From the NCBI GenBank assembly GCA_016189835.1, contig JACPRU010000063.1, positions 19,698 to 83,697 of the forward strand: DNA of 64,000 bases, in the 5' to 3' direction. The stretch comes from Deltaproteobacteria bacterium (GTDB lineage: Bacteria > Desulfobacterota > Binatia > JACPRU01). Below are positions 25,660 through 37,005 of the stretch, piece after piece. The translations under genes were made by a program, and so were the position numbers. Under the pieces are notes generated by a model. The model saw only the letters and a program-made list of their open reading frames with translations. It had not been told where the DNA came from and did no database searches. Position 1 is the stretch's first letter. Every line of letters begins with the position of its first letter.

Positions 25660-27033
25660 TTGGGGAGCAGCGAAGAGAGTTCTTGCCGACCCGCGCGATT
25701 CGCCATCGGCTGGGTGGCGGCGTGGTGGGTCCTGCTGCCGCTGCTCGCGTTCGCCGCTCCCGAGGACTTCCCGAAGCCCGCCGGACTCGTGCCGCAGGTC
25801 GAGTTCTGGAAGAAGGTCTTCGCCGAGTACTCCGAGAATCAGGTTGCGATCCACGACAACCTCTACCTAGACAAAATTTACGCGGTGATCGACCTCCGGC
25901 CGCTCGCCGAGAGTGGAGCCGGCGAGGAGACGCTGCGGCGCGAGCGTCGCCGCCGCCAGCAGGCGGAGCTGAACGCGGTGGACCGCGCGCTCGCCCGTCT
26001 GGCGCGCGGCGGCTTCGCCGCCGACGATCTCGACGAGCGGGAGCGCGCGATCCGGAGCCTCTTCCAGGACGTTCCGGGAGCGCGCAAGTTCAGCGCGGCG
26101 CGAGGCCGCGTGCGGGCGCAGCAGGGCCTGCGCGAGCGCTTCCGGCGCGGGTTGGAGATCTCGCGGCGCTACCTGCCGCGAATGGAGGAGATCTTCCGGC
26201 GCGAGGCGCTGCCGGTGGAGCTCACCCGGCTGCCGTTCGTCGAGTCGAGCTTCAACGTCAACGCCTACTCCAAGGTCGGCGCGGCCGGCATCTGGCAGTT
26301 CATCCCGTCCTCGGCACGGATCTATTTGCAGCTCAACTCCGTGGAGGACTCGCGCCGCGATCCGATCTACGCGACGATGGGCGCCGCGCGTCACTTGCGC
26401 GACGACTACGAGGTGCTGGGCAACTGGCCGCTCGCCGTCACCGCCTACAACCACGGCCGCGCGGGCATGGCGCGCGCGGTCCGCAAGCTCGGTACCAAGG
26501 ACCTGATGACGATCATCCGCGGCTACGACGGCCGGTCGTTCGGCTTCGCGTCGCGAAACTTCTACGCCGAGTTCCTGGCCGCGGTCGAGGTCGAGCGCGA
26601 TCACGAGAAATACTTCGGCGAGGTCCAGTTCGAGCCGAGGATCGAGTACCAGGAGGTGCAGATTCAGGACTATCTCCGCTTCGCGACGCTGGCGAAGATG
26701 GCCCGCTGCAGCGTCGAGGAGCTGCGGGTGCTGAATCCGGGGTTCAGCAACGAGGTCGTCGAGGGCAAGCTGTTCGTGCCCAGGAACTACACCCTGCGGA
26801 TTCCCGCCGGGAGGCTCGACGAGTTTCGCGCGGCGTACGCGAGCCTGCCGGCCGCCGATCGCTTCGGCCGCCAGCAGCGTACCTATCTCGTGCATCGCGT
26901 GACGCGCGGCCAGACGGTCGGAGCGATCGCCAAGCGCTACCGCACCACGGTGGCCGCGATCCAGGCCGCCAACGGGCTGCGCGACCTCAGGCGCGTGCGC
27001 GTGGGCCAGGTGCTGAAGATTCCGACCGGCTGA
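25660..27033 (+). CDS. mltD: Membrane-bound lytic transglycosylase D (MltD-like) with LysM
   Basis: 457 residues from TTG 25660, chosen because GAGGGGAG lies 8 nt upstream (another in-frame TTG is at 25642). Signal/anchor about 12-33. The goose-lysozyme-like domain has the catalytic E195 in 'RLPFVESSFNVNAYS', then 'GAAGIWQFIPSSARIY' and 'AVTAYNHGRAGM'. A weak LysM-like unit (about 335-385) and a clear C-terminal LysM (about 408-457, 'HRVTRGQTVGAIAKRY') bind peptidoglycan. It cleaves glycan strands to 1,6-anhydro products. A small palindrome CTTGT-T-ACAAG (25616-25626) lies upstream. Confidence 0.9.
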   Translation: MGSSEESSCRPARFAIGWVAAWWVLLPLLAFAAPEDFPKPAGLVPQVEFWKKVFAEYSENQVAIHDNLYLDKIYAVIDLRPLAESGAGEETLRRERRRRQQAELNAVDRALARLARGGFAADDLDERERAIRSLFQDVPGARKFSAARGRVRAQQGLRERFRRGLEISRRYLPRMEEIFRREALPVELTRLPFVESSFNVNAYSKVGAAGIWQFIPSSARIYLQLNSVEDSRRDPIYATMGAARHLRDDYEVLGNWPLAVTAYNHGRAGMARAVRKLGTKDLMTIIRGYDGRSFGFASRNFYAEFLAAVEVERDHEKYFGEVQFEPRIEYQEVQIQDYLRFATLAKMARCSVEELRVLNPGFSNEVVEGKLFVPRNYTLRIPAGRLDEFRAAYASLPAADRFGRQQRTYLVHRVTRGQTVGAIAKRYRTTVAAIQAANGLRDLRRVRVGQVLKIPTG

Positions 27034-27059
27034 GCGGCGCCCGCCGGCACCGGCGCCGC
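27034..27059. terminator. Hairpin between converging mltD and dinB
   Basis: GCGGCGCC (27034-27041) pairs perfectly with GGCGCCGC (27052-27059), loop 10 nt, directly after the mltD stop. No T-tract. A second GC-rich inverted stretch follows to about 27095. Confidence 0.35.
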
Positions 27060-27102
27060 GCGGCCGCTCGATCGCTCGCGCGGCGCGGGCCGAGGCCGGC
27101 GG

Positions 27103-28323
<1,221 letters not shown>

Positions 28324-28325
28324 TG

Positions 28326-28354
28326 TTCATTCCTCCCAAGCCCGGTGCTACGAT
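28326..28354 (+). promoter_or_regulatory. Weak promoter candidate for the haem operon
   Basis: TTCATT (28326-28331), 17-nt spacer, TACGAT (28349-28354). Transcription would start within a few bases of the GTG at 28364, giving a leaderless or near-leaderless mRNA. The -35 overlaps the dinB translation start region. Confidence 0.3.
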
Positions 28355-28363
28355 ATCATTCCC

Positions 28364-29032
28364 GTGCCGTATTATGCGATTTTCCTGGATCTCGGTGAGC
28401 GCCCCTGCCTGGTCGTCGGCGGCGGAGCGGTGGCGCTCGGAAAGGTGCGCGGCCTGCTGCGCGCCGGAGCGCGGGTGACCGTCGTCGCCGAGCGGGCGAT
28501 CGGGCGCCTGCGCGCGCTCGCCGCCGGCGGCGAGATCGCGCTCGCCGAGCGCGCCTACCGCCGCGCCGACATGCGCGGCATCCATCTGGCGGTGGCGGCC
28601 ACCGGCGACCCGGAGGTGAACCGCCGGGTGGCCGCCGACGGCGAACGCCGCGGCGTTCTGGTCAACGTGGTCGATGTGCCGGCGCTGTCGAGCTTCATCT
28701 CGCCGGCGACGCTCGAGCGCGGTGCGCTGCAGGTCGCGGTATCGACCTCGGGCACCTCGCCGTCCTTCGCCGCCTATCTCCGCGACCGGCTGGGCGAGGA
28801 GATCGGCCCCGAGTACGCCGCGGCGCTCGCCGTGCTGGGCGGCGTGCGAGAGCGGCTGCGCTCGCAGGACCGGCCGTCCGAGGAACGCCGGCGCGTCTTG
28901 CGGGCGCTCGCCGAGCGCGGGCTGGTGGGGCTGGTGAAAGCCCGGGACCGCGCCGGCGTCGACGAGCTGCTCGGCGAGGTGGCCGGTGTCGACGTGACGC
29001 TCGATGCGCTCGGGGTGCGTCTCGGAGAGTAG
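28364..29032 (+). CDS. Precorrin-2 dehydrogenase / sirohydrochlorin ferrochelatase-type (CysG N-terminal)
   Basis: 222 residues. NAD-binding 'LVVGGGAVALGKVRGLLRAG' (about 16-35), followed by 'NVVDVPALSSFISPATLERG' and 'VSTSGTSPSFAAYLRD', typical of the Met8p/CysG-B domain. It oxidises precorrin-2 to sirohydrochlorin and may insert iron, giving sirohaem. Its methyltransferase partner is the CobA-HemD fusion four genes downstream. Start GTG 28364 ('VPYYAIFLDL') has no strong Shine-Dalgarno. First gene of the haem operon. Confidence 0.9.
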   Translation: MPYYAIFLDLGERPCLVVGGGAVALGKVRGLLRAGARVTVVAERAIGRLRALAAGGEIALAERAYRRADMRGIHLAVAATGDPEVNRRVAADGERRGVLVNVVDVPALSSFISPATLERGALQVAVSTSGTSPSFAAYLRDRLGEEIGPEYAAALAVLGGVRERLRSQDRPSEERRRVLRALAERGLVGLVKARDRAGVDELLGEVAGVDVTLDALGVRLGE

Positions 29033-29039
29033 TGAACTA

Positions 29040-29861
29040 GTGGACGCCCTGTTGCTCGGCATCGTGCTCGTGCTGTACCTGACGTCGGCGGCGAGCTTCG
29101 TCGCCTACCTCGGCGCGGGTCGCGAGCCGAGGCGCTCGCTGGGACCAATGTTGCTGGCCGCGGGGGCCGCGCTGCACGGGCTGGAGATCGCCGAGCGCTC
29201 GTTCATGGTCGGCCACATCGCCGTGGCGAGCTTCGACGAGGGTCTGTCGTTCCTCGCGTTCAGCCTGGTGATCCTCTACCTGCTGATCGACCGCCGCCAC
29301 GTGCTCACCGTGCTCGGCGCGGTGATTGTGCCGCTGGCAGCGTTGCTCGTCGCGATCTCCGCGCTGGTGTCCTCGGGGACCACCGCGCTGCCGCCGGCGC
29401 TGCGCAGCGCCTGGCTTCCGGTCCACGTCACGCTGGCGTTTCTCGGTAACGCGGTGTTCGCGCTGGCCTTCGCCACCAGCCTCGTCTACCTGTTCGAGGA
29501 CGGGCGTTTGAAGAGCAAGCGGCCTGCGCTGCGGCGCCGTCTCTTCCCCTCGCTCGAGAAGCTCGACGACCTGAACCACAGGCTGCTCGCCTGGGGCTTC
29601 CCGCTGCTCACGCTCGGCATCGTCACCGGCGCGATCTGGGCGCATCTCGCCTGGGGAGAATTCTGGTCGTGGGAGGCGCGCCAGACCTGGTCGCTGGTCA
29701 CCTGGAGCCTCTATGCGCTGCTGCTCCATGGCCGCAGCGTCGGCTGGCGGGGGCGGCGGGCGGCGACGCTGACGATCGTCGGCTTCGCCGTGCTGGTGAT
29801 GTCGTTCGTGAGCGTGAATCTGTTCTTCCCGGGGCGGCACGCCGGGAGCTTCGGGTCGTGA
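29040..29861 (+). CDS. Cytochrome c assembly protein, CcsA/HemX-like
   Basis: 273 residues with about eight membrane segments. The haem-handling WWD-type motif is 'WGEFWSWEARQTWSLVTW', with flanking His in 'HLAWGE' and 'LLLHGRS'. The family includes CcsA (system II haem lyase partner) and HemX, which lies next to hemA in many genomes and influences HemA levels. The location directly before hemA favours a HemX-like role; CcsB is not nearby. Start GTG 29040 is 7 bp after the previous stop; the stop overlaps hemA (GTGA). Confidence 0.88.
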   Translation: MDALLLGIVLVLYLTSAASFVAYLGAGREPRRSLGPMLLAAGAALHGLEIAERSFMVGHIAVASFDEGLSFLAFSLVILYLLIDRRHVLTVLGAVIVPLAALLVAISALVSSGTTALPPALRSAWLPVHVTLAFLGNAVFALAFATSLVYLFEDGRLKSKRPALRRRLFPSLEKLDDLNHRLLAWGFPLLTLGIVTGAIWAHLAWGEFWSWEARQTWSLVTWSLYALLLHGRSVGWRGRRAATLTIVGFAVLVMSFVSVNLFFPGRHAGSFGS

Positions 29862-31135
29862 CCGTACGGCGCAAGCTCTGGCTGATCGGCGTGTCGCACC
29901 ATTCGGCCCCGGTCGAGCTGCGCGAGCGCCTGGCGTTCGAGGACGAGGCGGCGGGCGCCGCCTCGCGCAAGTTGCTCGCGCTGCCGGGCCTGGAGGAGTG
30001 CGCGCTGGTTTCGACCTGCAACCGCGTCGAGCTGGTGGCCTGCGCGGACCCGGCGAAGATCGACGCGCGGGCCGTCGGGGATCTGCTCGCCGGCGAGCGC
30101 GGCGTGCCGGCGGCGGAGCTTCGCTCGTACCTCTACGTCCACGAGGATTGCTCGGCGGTGCAGCATCTGTTTCGCGTGGCCTCGAGCCTCGACTCGATGG
30201 TGGTCGGCGAGCCGCAGATCCTCGGTCAACTGAAGAGCTCGTACGACGCCGCGGTCGAGGCGGGAACCGCGGGGACGATCCTGCACCGCATGTTCCACAA
30301 GTCGTTCTCGGTCGCCAAACGCGTGCGCAGCGAGACCGGCATCGGCGGACGCAACGTGTCGGTGAGCTCGGTCGCGGTCGATCTCGCCGCGCAGATCTTT
30401 GAATCGCTCGGCGAGAAGACCGCGCTGGTGATCGGCGCCGGCAAGATGGCGGAGCTGACCGCGCGCCACTTCCGTTCGCGGGGCATCGGCGGCTTGATCT
30501 TCGCCAACCGCACGTTCGATCGCGCGGTGGAGCTGGCCCGCGAGCTGCACGGCACGACCGTGCCGTTCGACGACCTGGCCCGCTACCTGCCGCTCGCCGA
30601 CGTGGTGATCGGCTCGACGGCGGCGAACGAGGTGCTGCTGACGGCCGACGCGGTCGGCGAGGCGCTGCGCGAGCGCAGCTACCGGCCGACGTTCCTCATC
30701 GACCTCGGCGTGCCGCGCAACTTCGACCCGCGCATCAACGACCTGCGGAACGTCTACCTGTACGACATCGACGATCTGCGGGGCGTGATCGGCGAGAACC
30801 GCGGCGAGCGGCAGCGCGAGGCGCTGCGGGCCGAAGAGATCGTGCGCTCCGAGGTCGATTCGTTCTGGCGCTGGTTCCAGAACCTCGACGTCATACCGAC
30901 CATCGTCGGCCTGCGCGGCAAGGCGGACGGCATCTGCCGGCGAGAACTCGAGCGCACGCTCGGATCGCTGCGCCAGCTCGGCGACGAGGAGCGGAAGTCG
31001 ATCGAGGCCATGGCGCAGGCGATCGTCAACAAGATCCTCCACGAGCCGATCTCGCGCTTGAAGCGCATCGACGACGCCCGGGCGCAGGACGTGCAGGTCG
31101 CACGGCGGCTGTTCGGCCTCGACGACGATGAGTGA
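29858..31135 (+). CDS. hemA: Glutamyl-tRNA reductase
   Basis: 425 residues. The catalytic nucleophile is C54 in 'LVSTCNRVELV'. 'HLFRVASSLDSMVVGEPQIL' and NADPH-binding 'ALVIGAGKMAELTARH' follow; the C-terminal dimerisation helix is complete. It reduces Glu-tRNA(Glu) to glutamate-1-semialdehyde, the first committed step of C5-pathway tetrapyrrole synthesis. The semialdehyde aminomutase (hemL) is not in this window. Confidence 0.97.
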   Translation: MTVRRKLWLIGVSHHSAPVELRERLAFEDEAAGAASRKLLALPGLEECALVSTCNRVELVACADPAKIDARAVGDLLAGERGVPAAELRSYLYVHEDCSAVQHLFRVASSLDSMVVGEPQILGQLKSSYDAAVEAGTAGTILHRMFHKSFSVAKRVRSETGIGGRNVSVSSVAVDLAAQIFESLGEKTALVIGAGKMAELTARHFRSRGIGGLIFANRTFDRAVELARELHGTTVPFDDLARYLPLADVVIGSTAANEVLLTADAVGEALRERSYRPTFLIDLGVPRNFDPRINDLRNVYLYDIDDLRGVIGENRGERQREALRAEEIVRSEVDSFWRWFQNLDVIPTIVGLRGKADGICRRELERTLGSLRQLGDEERKSIEAMAQAIVNKILHEPISRLKRIDDARAQDVQVARRLFGLDDDE

Positions 31136-32057
31136 GGGCGGCGGCACCCTGCGCGTTGGCACGCGCGGCAGCGCGCTCGCCGTCCGCCAGGCGCAGTGGG
31201 TGGCCGCCGCGATCCGCGCTCGGGGGCCCGCGGCGAGCGTCGAGATCGTGCGCATTCGCACCAGCGGCGACCGCGTTCACGACCGTCCGCTGGTGGAGAT
31301 CGGCGGCAAGGGGCTGTTCGTCAAGGAGATCGAGGAGGCGCTGCTCGAGGGGCGCGTGGACGTCGCCGTGCACTCGATGAAGGATCTGCCGGCGGCACTC
31401 GCGTCCGGACTGGCGATCGTCGCCGTGCCGCCCCGCGAGGACCCCGGCGACGCGCTGATCACGGCTTCGCGCGGCGGCCTCTCCGGCCTCGCCCCGGGCG
31501 CGCGGGTCGGCACGGGCAGCCTGCGGCGGCGGGTGTTTCTGCGGCACGCCCGCCCGGACCTCGAGATCGTGCCGATGCGCGGCAACGTCGATACCCGCCT
31601 CGCCAAGTGGCGGGCGGGCGAGGTCGACGCGCTGATCCTCGCCCGCGCCGGCCTGCGCCGGCTCGGCATCGAGATCGCCGAGGCGCAGCCGCTCTCCCCT
31701 GACGAGATGCTGCCGGCCATCGGGCAAGGTGCGCTCGCCATCGAAGCCCGGCCGGGCAGCCCGTGGTGGAGCGTGCTGGCGGCGCTCGACGACCCGCCGA
31801 GCGCCGCAGCGGTCGGCGCCGAGCGCGCGTTCCTGCGGGGCATGGGCGGCGACTGCACGACGCCGATCGCGGCCCACGCGGTGATCGAGAACGGGGAGCT
31901 GCGTCTGGCGGCGGCGATCGGCGATCCCGAGGGCAGGGCGCTGGTGCGCGGCGAGAGCAGGGGCTCGCCGAGCGAGGGCGAGGCGATGGGTGGCGCGCTG
32001 GCCGCGGAGATGCTCTCGCGGGGCGGACGCGAGATCTTGCAGGGACTCGGCCGATGA
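31128..32057 (+). CDS. hemC: Porphobilinogen deaminase
   Basis: 309 residues. 'RVGTRGSALAVRQAQWV' at the start, 'VHSMKDLPA', 'GTGSLRRR', and the cofactor-binding C243 in 'GMGGDCTTPIAAHA'. It polymerises four porphobilinogens to hydroxymethylbilane. The ATG lies 8 nt inside the hemA coding sequence, and its stop overlaps the next start (ATGA). Confidence 0.97.
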   Translation: MSEGGGTLRVGTRGSALAVRQAQWVAAAIRARGPAASVEIVRIRTSGDRVHDRPLVEIGGKGLFVKEIEEALLEGRVDVAVHSMKDLPAALASGLAIVAVPPREDPGDALITASRGGLSGLAPGARVGTGSLRRRVFLRHARPDLEIVPMRGNVDTRLAKWRAGEVDALILARAGLRRLGIEIAEAQPLSPDEMLPAIGQGALAIEARPGSPWWSVLAALDDPPSAAAVGAERAFLRGMGGDCTTPIAAHAVIENGELRLAAAIGDPEGRALVRGESRGSPSEGEAMGGALAAEMLSRGGREILQGLGR

Positions 32058-33574
32058 GCGTCGGCGTCGTCTATCTCGTCGGCGCCGGTCCGGGGGATCC
32101 GGGCCTGCTCACGCTGCGCGGGCGCGAATGCATCGCCCAGGCCGACGTGCTCGTCCACGATTACCTGGTGGACGGACGGCTGCTGCGCTTCGCCCGTCCC
32201 GGCGCGACGATCGTCGCCTCGGGGAAGAGCGGCGACGCGGCGCGGCGGGACGATCAGCAGCGCGAGATCAACCGGCGGATGGTCGCCGAGGCGCTCGCCG
32301 GCAAGACCGTGGTCCGCCTGAAGGGCGGCGATCCGTTCGTGTTCGGGCGCGGCGGCGAGGAGGCGCAGGCCCTGGTCGACGCGGGTGTGCCCTTCGAGGT
32401 CGTCCCCGGCGTCAGCTCCGCGACCGCGGTCCCGGCCTACGCCGGCATTCCGCTCACCGAACGGGGGCTGAATTCGTCGTTCACGGTGGTGACCGGACAC
32501 GAGGCCCCGGTGGCCCGCCAGCCGCTCGACTGGACGGCGCTCGCCCGCCTGGAGTGCATCGTGGTGCTGATGGGGCTCAGGGAGCTCGGCGCGATCACCG
32601 CGCGCCTCGAGCGCGCGGGGAAGCCCCCGAACACGCCGGCGGCCTGCATCCGCGGCGGCACCCGGCCCGACCAGCGGACCGTGGTGGGCACGCTTCGCGA
32701 TCTGCCGGCCCGGGTGGAGCAGGCGGGCCTCGAGCCGCCGGCGGTGATCGTCATCGGCGAGGTGGTTCGCCGCCGGCAGGCCCTCGGCTGGTTCGAGCGC
32801 CGGCCGCTGCTCGGCCGGCGGATCCTCGTCACGCGGGCGGCGGAGCAGGCGACGGAGTTCGCCGACCGGCTCGAGCGGCTCGGCGCCGAGGCGATCCCGG
32901 CGCCGGTGATCGAGCTGGTCGCGCCCGAGAGCTTCGCGGCGCTCGACCGGGCGCTGGCGGAGATCGCCAGCTACGACTGGGTGGTGTTCAGCAGCGCGCA
33001 CGGCGTCGACGTGTTCTTCGCGCGCTTGTTCGACACCGGCGGCGACGTGCGGCAGCTGTGGAGGGCCGAGCTGGCCGCCGTCGGTCCGGCGACGGCGCAG
33101 GCGATCACCCGGCGCGGGATCCGCGTCGCCGTCGTGCCGCGGTCCTTTCGCGCCGAGGGCCTGGCGGAGAGCCTGGCCCCGCGCGTGGGCGGGAAACGCG
33201 TGTTGCTGCCGCGCGCCGAGGGCGCGCGCGACGTGCTGCCCATCGCGCTGCGCGCGGCCGGCGCCGAGGTCTCGGACGTCGGCACCTACCGGGCGGGGGC
33301 GGTCGGCCGGCTGCCCCGCCGCGCGGAGACGCTGCTCGCTGCCGGCCAGGTCGACGCGGTCACCTTCACCAGCTCGAGCACGGTGCGGCACTTCTGCGAG
33401 CTGCTCGGCGCCGACCCGGCGCGCAGGCTCGGCGCCGCCCGCGTCGCGTGCATCGGCCCGATCACCGCGGCGACGGCGCGGGAGTTCGGGCTGCGCGTCG
33501 ACGTCGCGGCGCGCGAGTACACCATCGACGACCTGACGCAGGCGTTGATTGACTATTTCGCGGGCCGCAGCTAG
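32054..33574 (+). CDS. Fused uroporphyrinogen-III C-methyltransferase / uroporphyrinogen-III synthase
   Basis: 506 residues. Residues about 1-245 are CobA/SUMT: '[18 protein letters not shown]', '[18 protein letters not shown]', '[20 protein letters not shown]'. Residues about 255-506 are HemD: '[19 protein letters not shown]' to '[15 protein letters not shown]'. One polypeptide thus makes uroporphyrinogen III and methylates it towards precorrin-2, tying the haem and sirohaem/B12 branches together. With the precorrin-2 dehydrogenase at 28364 the full sirohydrochlorin route is in this operon. Confidence 0.95.
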   Translation: MSVGVVYLVGAGPGDPGLLTLRGRECIAQADVLVHDYLVDGRLLRFARPGATIVASGKSGDAARRDDQQREINRRMVAEALAGKTVVRLKGGDPFVFGRGGEEAQALVDAGVPFEVVPGVSSATAVPAYAGIPLTERGLNSSFTVVTGHEAPVARQPLDWTALARLECIVVLMGLRELGAITARLERAGKPPNTPAACIRGGTRPDQRTVVGTLRDLPARVEQAGLEPPAVIVIGEVVRRRQALGWFERRPLLGRRILVTRAAEQATEFADRLERLGAEAIPAPVIELVAPESFAALDRALAEIASYDWVVFSSAHGVDVFFARLFDTGGDVRQLWRAELAAVGPATAQAITRRGIRVAVVPRSFRAEGLAESLAPRVGGKRVLLPRAEGARDVLPIALRAAGAEVSDVGTYRAGAVGRLPRRAETLLAAGQVDAVTFTSSSTVRHFCELLGADPARRLGAARVACIGPITAATAREFGLRVDVAAREYTIDDLTQALIDYFAGRS

Positions 33575-33596
33575 TCGCCGGAAGAGCGAGGCCGCC

Positions 33597-34583
33597 ATGG
33601 GCTTTCCGACACAGCGCCCCCGCCGCGTTCGCGGCAACGCGATGCTGCGGACCCTCGTGCGCGAGACGTCGCTCGAGGCCGGCGATCTCGTCTACCCGAT
33701 GTTCGTCGTTCCCGGCCGGGGAGTGGAGCGGCCGATCGCGTCGATGCCGGGAATCTCGCAGCTGTCGATCGACCGCGCCGTGGCCGAGGCCCGCGAGGTG
33801 CTGAGCCTCGGCATTGCGGGCGTCATCCTGTTCGGCATCCCGTCGCGCAAGGACGCGCTCGGCAGCGAGGCCTACGATCCCTCCGGCGTGATCCCCCGCG
33901 CGGTGCAGGCGATCCGCGAGTCCGTGCCGGGCCTGCTGGTGATCACCGACGTCTGCCTGTGCGAGTACACCGATCACGGCCACTGCGGCGTCGTCGAGGG
34001 CGGCGAGGTCGACAACGACCGCACGCTCGAGCTGCTCGCGCGCGAGGCGGTCTGCCACGCGCGCGCGGGGGCGCACGTGGTCGCTCCCTCGGACATGATG
34101 GATGGACGAGTGAAGGCGATCCGGCAGGCGCTCGACGCCGAAGGCTTCGCCACGCTGCCGATCCTCGCCTACGCCGCCAAGTATGCTTCGGGCTTCTACG
34201 GGCCGTTCCGCGAGGCCGCCGAGTCGGCGCCTCGGTTCGGCGACCGCCGCGGCTACCAGATGGACCCAGGCAACGGCGAGGAGGCGCTGCGCGAGGTAGC
34301 GCTCGACCTCGAGGAAGGCGCCGACATCGTCATGGTGAAGCCGGCGATGCCGTATCTCGACGTGCTGCGCCGCGTGCGGGAGCGCTTTCCCGGTGTGCCG
34401 CTGGCGGCGTACAACGTGAGCGGCGAGTACGCCATGCTCAAGGCGGCGGCCGAGCGCGGGTGGATCGACGGCGAGCGGGTGACGCTCGAGATCCTCACCT
34501 CGATTCGACGCGCCGGAGCCGACTTCATCCTCACCTACTCCGCCAAGGACGCCGCGCGGCTGCTCGGGGCCGCACGCGCTTGA
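33597..34583 (+). CDS. hemB: Delta-aminolevulinic acid dehydratase (porphobilinogen synthase)
   Basis: 328 residues. Schiff-base lysines K195 ('[13 protein letters not shown]') and K248 ('[11 protein letters not shown]') are present. The cysteine-rich metal loop C120, C122, C130 ('[13 protein letters not shown]') indicates the zinc-dependent form. It condenses two aminolevulinates to porphobilinogen. ATG 33597 has GAAGAGCGAG upstream; the 22-bp gap from the fusion gene is the largest within hemA-hemB. Confidence 0.97.
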   Translation: MGFPTQRPRRVRGNAMLRTLVRETSLEAGDLVYPMFVVPGRGVERPIASMPGISQLSIDRAVAEAREVLSLGIAGVILFGIPSRKDALGSEAYDPSGVIPRAVQAIRESVPGLLVITDVCLCEYTDHGHCGVVEGGEVDNDRTLELLAREAVCHARAGAHVVAPSDMMDGRVKAIRQALDAEGFATLPILAYAAKYASGFYGPFREAAESAPRFGDRRGYQMDPGNGEEALREVALDLEEGADIVMVKPAMPYLDVLRRVRERFPGVPLAAYNVSGEYAMLKAAAERGWIDGERVTLEILTSIRRAGADFILTYSAKDAARLLGAARA

Positions 34584-35941
34584 GACGGCTGGTCGCGGCC
34601 GCCGTCGGCCTCGGGCTGCTGCTCGGTGGCTACGCCCGCGGGTATCCGATCGCCGAGGAGCGCAAGCTCGGCGAGCGCTTCTCGATCGAGGCGGCGGGCG
34701 AGCTGCCGCTGCTGCGCGAGCCGGCGGTGGTCGACTACGTGAACCGCCTCGGGCAGCGGATCGTCTCCCACCTCGAAGCGCCGCAGCCCTTCCCGTATCG
34801 CTTCAGCATCGTGCTCGATGCTCGGCTCAACGCGTTCGCCGTCCCCGGCGGCTTCGTCTACGTGCATTCCGGGCTCTTGCTGCGGGTCGGCAACGAGGCG
34901 GAGCTCGCCGGCGTGCTCGGGCACGAAATCGGGCACACCCACGCGCACCACATCGTGCGCCAGCAGGAGAAGAGCCGGCTGCTCAACTACGCGGCGATCG
35001 CCGGCCTGCTGCTGTCGGTGGTGCAGCCGGCGATCGGGGCGGCGGCGATGGGCGCGAACGCCACGGCGCAGCTCAAGTATCGGCGCGAGTTCGAGCAGGA
35101 GGCCGACTATCTCGGCGTTCGCTACATGCGCGAGGCGGGTTTCGATCCACACGGGATGCTGACGTTCCTGAAGCGCATGTGGGACGAGCAGCGCACCGCG
35201 CCGAGCGACCAGGTGCCGCCCTACATGCTCTCCCACCCGATGACCGACGAGCGCATCAACCACCTCGAGGCAGCGACCAAGAGCCTGCCCGCGCGGCCCG
35301 GCTGGGACGAGCCCAGCTTCGCGCTGGAGCGCGTCCAGGCGATCGTCCGCGCGCTGACCGGCGACCGCGCCGCGGTGCGAGAGTCCTACGCGAGGCGCGG
35401 GGCGGCGGGAGGGCCGGGGCTCGCCCTGCACGGCATCTCGCTGCTCTACCAGGGAGACGCGCGGTCGGCGCTGGCGGTGCTCGACCGCGCGCGGCGACAG
35501 GGGGTGACGGACCTCGAGGACGACGTCGGCCTGGCGAGCCTTCGCACGGGGGATCTCGACCGGGCGGCGCGCGTTCTGAGCGAGCGCGTCGAGAGCGCTC
35601 CGGACGACGCCGTCGCGCATGCCACGCTCGGTCGGGTGCGGCTCGCCCAGGGCGACTATGCGGCGGCGCGGCGCGAGCTCGAGCGCGCCGCCGCGCTGGC
35701 GCCCGCGCTCGACGACGTGGAGTACGACTTGGGGCAGGCCTGTGGCCGCGGCGGCGACGCCGGCCTCGGGTTGTACCATCTCGCCCGCGCTCTCGAGATG
35801 CGCGGCAGCGTCGAGCAGGCCCGGGCGCAGTACGACAAGGCGAGCCGGCTGCTGGAGGCCGGCTCCGCCGAGGCGAGCGACGCGAAGGAGCGGGCGGACG
35901 CGCTCGAGGAGATCTCCAGCGCGCGGGTGATCGGGCGATGA
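34580..35941 (+). CDS. M48-family metalloprotease with TPR region (BepA/LoiP-like)
   Basis: 453 residues. Signal peptide about 1-21; M48 catalytic motif '[17 protein letters not shown]' and downstream Glu in '[13 protein letters not shown]'; residues about 255-450 form TPR-like helical repeats ('[14 protein letters not shown]', '[22 protein letters not shown]'). This is the BepA (YfgC) arrangement, a periplasmic protease/chaperone that works on outer-membrane assembly. Start TTG 34580 overlaps the hemB stop; the stop overlaps hisC. Confidence 0.9.
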   Translation: MRRLVAAAVGLGLLLGGYARGYPIAEERKLGERFSIEAAGELPLLREPAVVDYVNRLGQRIVSHLEAPQPFPYRFSIVLDARLNAFAVPGGFVYVHSGLLLRVGNEAELAGVLGHEIGHTHAHHIVRQQEKSRLLNYAAIAGLLLSVVQPAIGAAAMGANATAQLKYRREFEQEADYLGVRYMREAGFDPHGMLTFLKRMWDEQRTAPSDQVPPYMLSHPMTDERINHLEAATKSLPARPGWDEPSFALERVQAIVRALTGDRAAVRESYARRGAAGGPGLALHGISLLYQGDARSALAVLDRARRQGVTDLEDDVGLASLRTGDLDRAARVLSERVESAPDDAVAHATLGRVRLAQGDYAAARRELERAAALAPALDDVEYDLGQACGRGGDAGLGLYHLARALEMRGSVEQARAQYDKASRLLEAGSAEASDAKERADALEEISSARVIGR

Positions 35942-36996
35942 GGGGACCGGGCCGGTCGCCGTTTCGCCAGCGGGTGCGGGTGATGCAGGGCTACGTCCCG
36001 GGGGAGCAGCCGCGCGACCGTCGCTACGTCAAGCTGAACACCAACGAGAACCCCTATCCGCCGTCGCCGCGGGTGATCGAAGCGCTGCGCGATGCGGTCG
36101 GCGAGAGCCTGAGGCTCTATCCGCGGCCGTTGGCCGACGAGCTGCGCGAGCGCGCCGCGCGCTCGTATCACCTGGCGCCCGAGAACGTGCTGGTCGGCAA
36201 CGGCTCGGACGAGCTGCTGTCGATCGTGATGCGCGCGGTCGTCGAGCCGGGCGAGCCGGTCGCCTATCCGGTGCCCACCTACGTGCTCTACGACACGCTG
36301 GTCGAGCTGCACGACGGCGAGCCGGTGCGGATTCCGTTCGCGCCGGACTTCTCGCTCCCGCCCGAGCTGGTCGAGGCGCCCGCGCGGCTGGTCATCGTCT
36401 GCAATCCGAACTCCCCCTCGGGGACGATGATCCCGCCTCGAGCGCTGCGCCCGCTCTGCGCGGCGCGGGAGCGCCTGGTGGTGATCGACGAGGCCTACGT
36501 GGACTTCGCCGACGCGAACTGCCTCGATCTGCTCGGGGAGTTTTCCAACGTCCTCGTCCTGCGCACGCTTTCCAAGTCGTACTCGCTCGCCGGCATGCGC
36601 ATCGGCCTAGCGCTCGGCGCCGCGGCGGCGATCGCCGAGCTCGCCAAGGTGAAGGACTCCTACAACGTGAACCGCCTGAGCATCGCGGCTGGCGCGGCGG
36701 CATTGCGCGACGGCCGCTGGATGGAGGCCAACGTGCGCCGCATTCGGCGCACGCGCGAGAGCCTGAGCCAGGGCCTCGTCGCTCTCGGCTTCAGCGTGCC
36801 GCCGTCACAAGCGAACTTCGTGCTGGCGAGACGCCCCGGGGAGAACCTCGCCCCGCTGTACGAGGGGCTGAAGCGCCGAGGCGTGCTGGTGCGTTACTTT
36901 CCGACGCCCGATCTCTACGATGCGCTGCGCATCACCGTGGGCACGGACGAGGAGGTGGCGGTGATGCTGCGCGTGCTCGCTCAGCTGCTCGGCTGA
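35938..36996 (+). CDS. hisC: Histidinol-phosphate aminotransferase-like
   Basis: 352 residues, class I/II aminotransferase fold. 'VKLNTNENPYPPSPRV', 'VGNGSDELLSIVMRA', 'CNPNSPSG' and the PLP-binding K213 in 'TLSKSYSLAGMRIG' fit HisC. It converts imidazole-acetol phosphate and glutamate to histidinol phosphate. No other his genes are present and it sits at the end of a haem/protease operon, so a role on another substrate (for example aromatic amino acids) remains possible. Confidence 0.87.
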   Translation: MRGPGRSPFRQRVRVMQGYVPGEQPRDRRYVKLNTNENPYPPSPRVIEALRDAVGESLRLYPRPLADELRERAARSYHLAPENVLVGNGSDELLSIVMRAVVEPGEPVAYPVPTYVLYDTLVELHDGEPVRIPFAPDFSLPPELVEAPARLVIVCNPNSPSGTMIPPRALRPLCAARERLVVIDEAYVDFADANCLDLLGEFSNVLVLRTLSKSYSLAGMRIGLALGAAAAIAELAKVKDSYNVNRLSIAAGAAALRDGRWMEANVRRIRRTRESLSQGLVALGFSVPPSQANFVLARRPGENLAPLYEGLKRRGVLVRYFPTPDLYDALRITVGTDEEVAVMLRVLAQLLG

Positions 36997-37005
36997 CTCC
37001 GCCCG

